Source of the DNA: Streptomyces mangrovisoli
GTDB taxonomy: Bacteria > Actinomycetota > Actinomycetes > Streptomycetales > Streptomycetaceae
Assembly: GCF_000974985.2 (NCBI RefSeq)
Contig: NZ_LAVA02000151.1
Location: 1 to 49,130 of the forward strand
DNA length: 49,130 bases
Direction: 5' to 3'
Part shown: in pieces, positions 48,410 through 49,130 of the stretch
Numbering within the stretch: the stretch's first letter is position 1
Layout of the letters: every line of letters starts with the position of its first letter
Notes under the pieces: generated by a model
Database searches by the model: none
The model's input: the letters and a program-made list of their open reading frames with translations, nothing else
Told to the model about the DNA's origin: nothing
Translations under genes and position numbers: made by a program

Positions 48410-49130
48410 ACCAACGCCTCCTGTCGGGCGTCCACCACGAGATCGGTGATCTCGAGCGGGCGGTCGTACTGGTCGTGCACGCGCCGGGTCACCCGCACCG
48501 AGGAGGTGTCGGCGAGCGGGACGATGGCGTCGCGGTGGTGCAGCGTCAGGCCCGCCTTGCGCATCCAGTCGTAGGCCCGGCGCAGTTGGGCCGAGCCGCG
48601 GCCGTCGGCCCGGTCGCGGTAGCGGCCCAGCTCCTCGACCTCAGCGAGCGCGACCGCGGAGAACGAGGTCACCGCCCGCCGCAGCCCGCGCCCGTCGGCC
48701 CCGGCCGACTCGTAGCGGTGCACCAGGGTCGGCCGGTGCGGGGCCAGCCCCAGCGCCTCGGCGTGCTCGGGCGGGGGCGCCTCCCAGGTGACGGTGGCGA
48801 GGTCGGCGGCGGCCGGGTCCGGGGTCCGGGCGCCGACCGGGAACGCGAGCGAGGAGGCGGGACCGGTCGCCGAGCCGGACAGCGTGGCATGGCTGCCGCG
48901 CCGGTCGGTGGTGACCAGGCCGTCGCGGCGCAGCACGTCCAGCGCCTGCCGCACGGTCTCCCGGCTGACCCCGAAGCGGTCCGCCAAGTGCCGCTCGCCG
49001 GGCAGCCGTTCGCCGGGCGGGACGGAGCCGTCGCGCAGGGCGTCGAGCAGTTGCCGGGCGACATGCCAGTACAGCGGCGGCCGGACGGCGGGGGAGTCGC
49101 GAGGGACGGGGGTGCGGCGGGAGGTGGGGG
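48379..49130 (-). CDS. GntR-family regulator with UTRA domain (5' end cut by window)
   Basis: At least 250 residues. The frame stays open to the right edge with no usable ATG or GTG, so the start lies beyond 49130; a TTG at 48987 would cut the DNA-binding domain and is not the real start. The wHTH reads WHVARQLLDALRDGSVPPGE, then HLADRFGVSRETVRQALDVLRRDGLV. The UTRA domain follows, with HRYESAGADG and VTRRVHDQYDRPLEITDLVVDA. HutC-subfamily effectors are usually sugars or amino acids; none can be named here. Confidence 0.88.
   Translation of the reverse strand, partial: PTSRRTPVPRDSPAVRPPLYWHVARQLLDALRDGSVPPGERLPGERHLADRFGVSRETVRQALDVLRRDGLVTTDRRGSHATLSGSATGPASSLAFPVGARTPDPAAADLATVTWEAPPPEHAEALGLAPHRPTLVHRYESAGADGRGLRRAVTSFSAVALAEVEELGRYRDRADGRGSAQLRRAYDWMRKAGLTLHHRDAIVPLADTSSVRVTRRVHDQYDRPLEITDLVVDARQEALVYEFTLPSAG

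Noticed and set aside
48379..48987. TTG at 48987 as start of the GntR regulator
   Set aside because: It falls inside the DNA-binding domain; conserved winged-helix codons continue upstream in the same frame to the window edge.

Overview
The window is GC-rich throughout, has strong third-position G/C bias, uses GTG starts freely and packs genes into operons with 4-base start/stop overlaps. With the families present (Tat-exported proteins, an HGxxPAAW-type small protein, MptB-like mannosyltransferase, sugar ABC importers without their own ATPase, an extra rho) this points to a chromosomal segment of a Streptomyces or close relative. I saw no rRNA, tRNA, CRISPR array, insertion sequence or phage genes.

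Layout. 1-5000: NCS1 nucleobase permease, isochorismatase-fold hydrolase and a peptidase E-like serine peptidase in one operon, then an SseB-like protein and a channel-like membrane protein. 5000-5860: MarR regulator and a VOC protein with a heptanucleotide repeat in its leader. 6097-14440: a complete beta-1,4-galactan utilisation locus. A LacI regulator, two permeases and a lipoprotein binding protein face a GH42 beta-galactosidase and a secreted GH53 endo-galactanase across a divergent promoter region holding two near-identical LacI-type operators. 14650-16930: small winged-helix protein, APH-family kinase and an SMP-30/strictosidine-synthase-like protein. 16930-18470: three copies of a Streptomyces-type intergenic repeat, then crcB-DUF190-crcB. 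18580-19560: uppP behind a long dyad. 19620-26440: FadR-type regulator, asparaginase, glutaminase, two GT-C mannosyltransferases and a D,D-carboxypeptidase. 26550-27900: a short second Rho factor and a probable inositol-monophosphatase gene remnant. 28000-34240: methyltransferase, alpha/beta-hydrolase, P450, then an SDR-VOC-MFS operon whose SDR has His in place of the catalytic Tyr.

35330-43940 is the most interesting part. A four-gene operon (flavin hydroxylase, ACMSD-like amidohydrolase, cyclase-family hydrolase, bicovalent-FAD oxidase) plus a LysR regulator and SDR lies back to back with an FAH-family hydrolase and a two-domain extradiol dioxygenase that keeps its full catalytic set. Together they read as a meta-cleavage pathway for an aromatic compound I cannot identify. 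44180-49130: a Tat-exported beta-helix-like protein with matching N- and C-terminal modules, an NTF2-like protein, MarR regulator, HGxxPAAW protein, methyltransferase, and a GntR/UTRA regulator cut by the window end.

Recurring themes are short tandem repeats in leaders, intergenic spaces and protein termini, and convergent gene pairs overlapping by 11 to 127 bases. All function calls come from reading motifs and context; no database search was possible.
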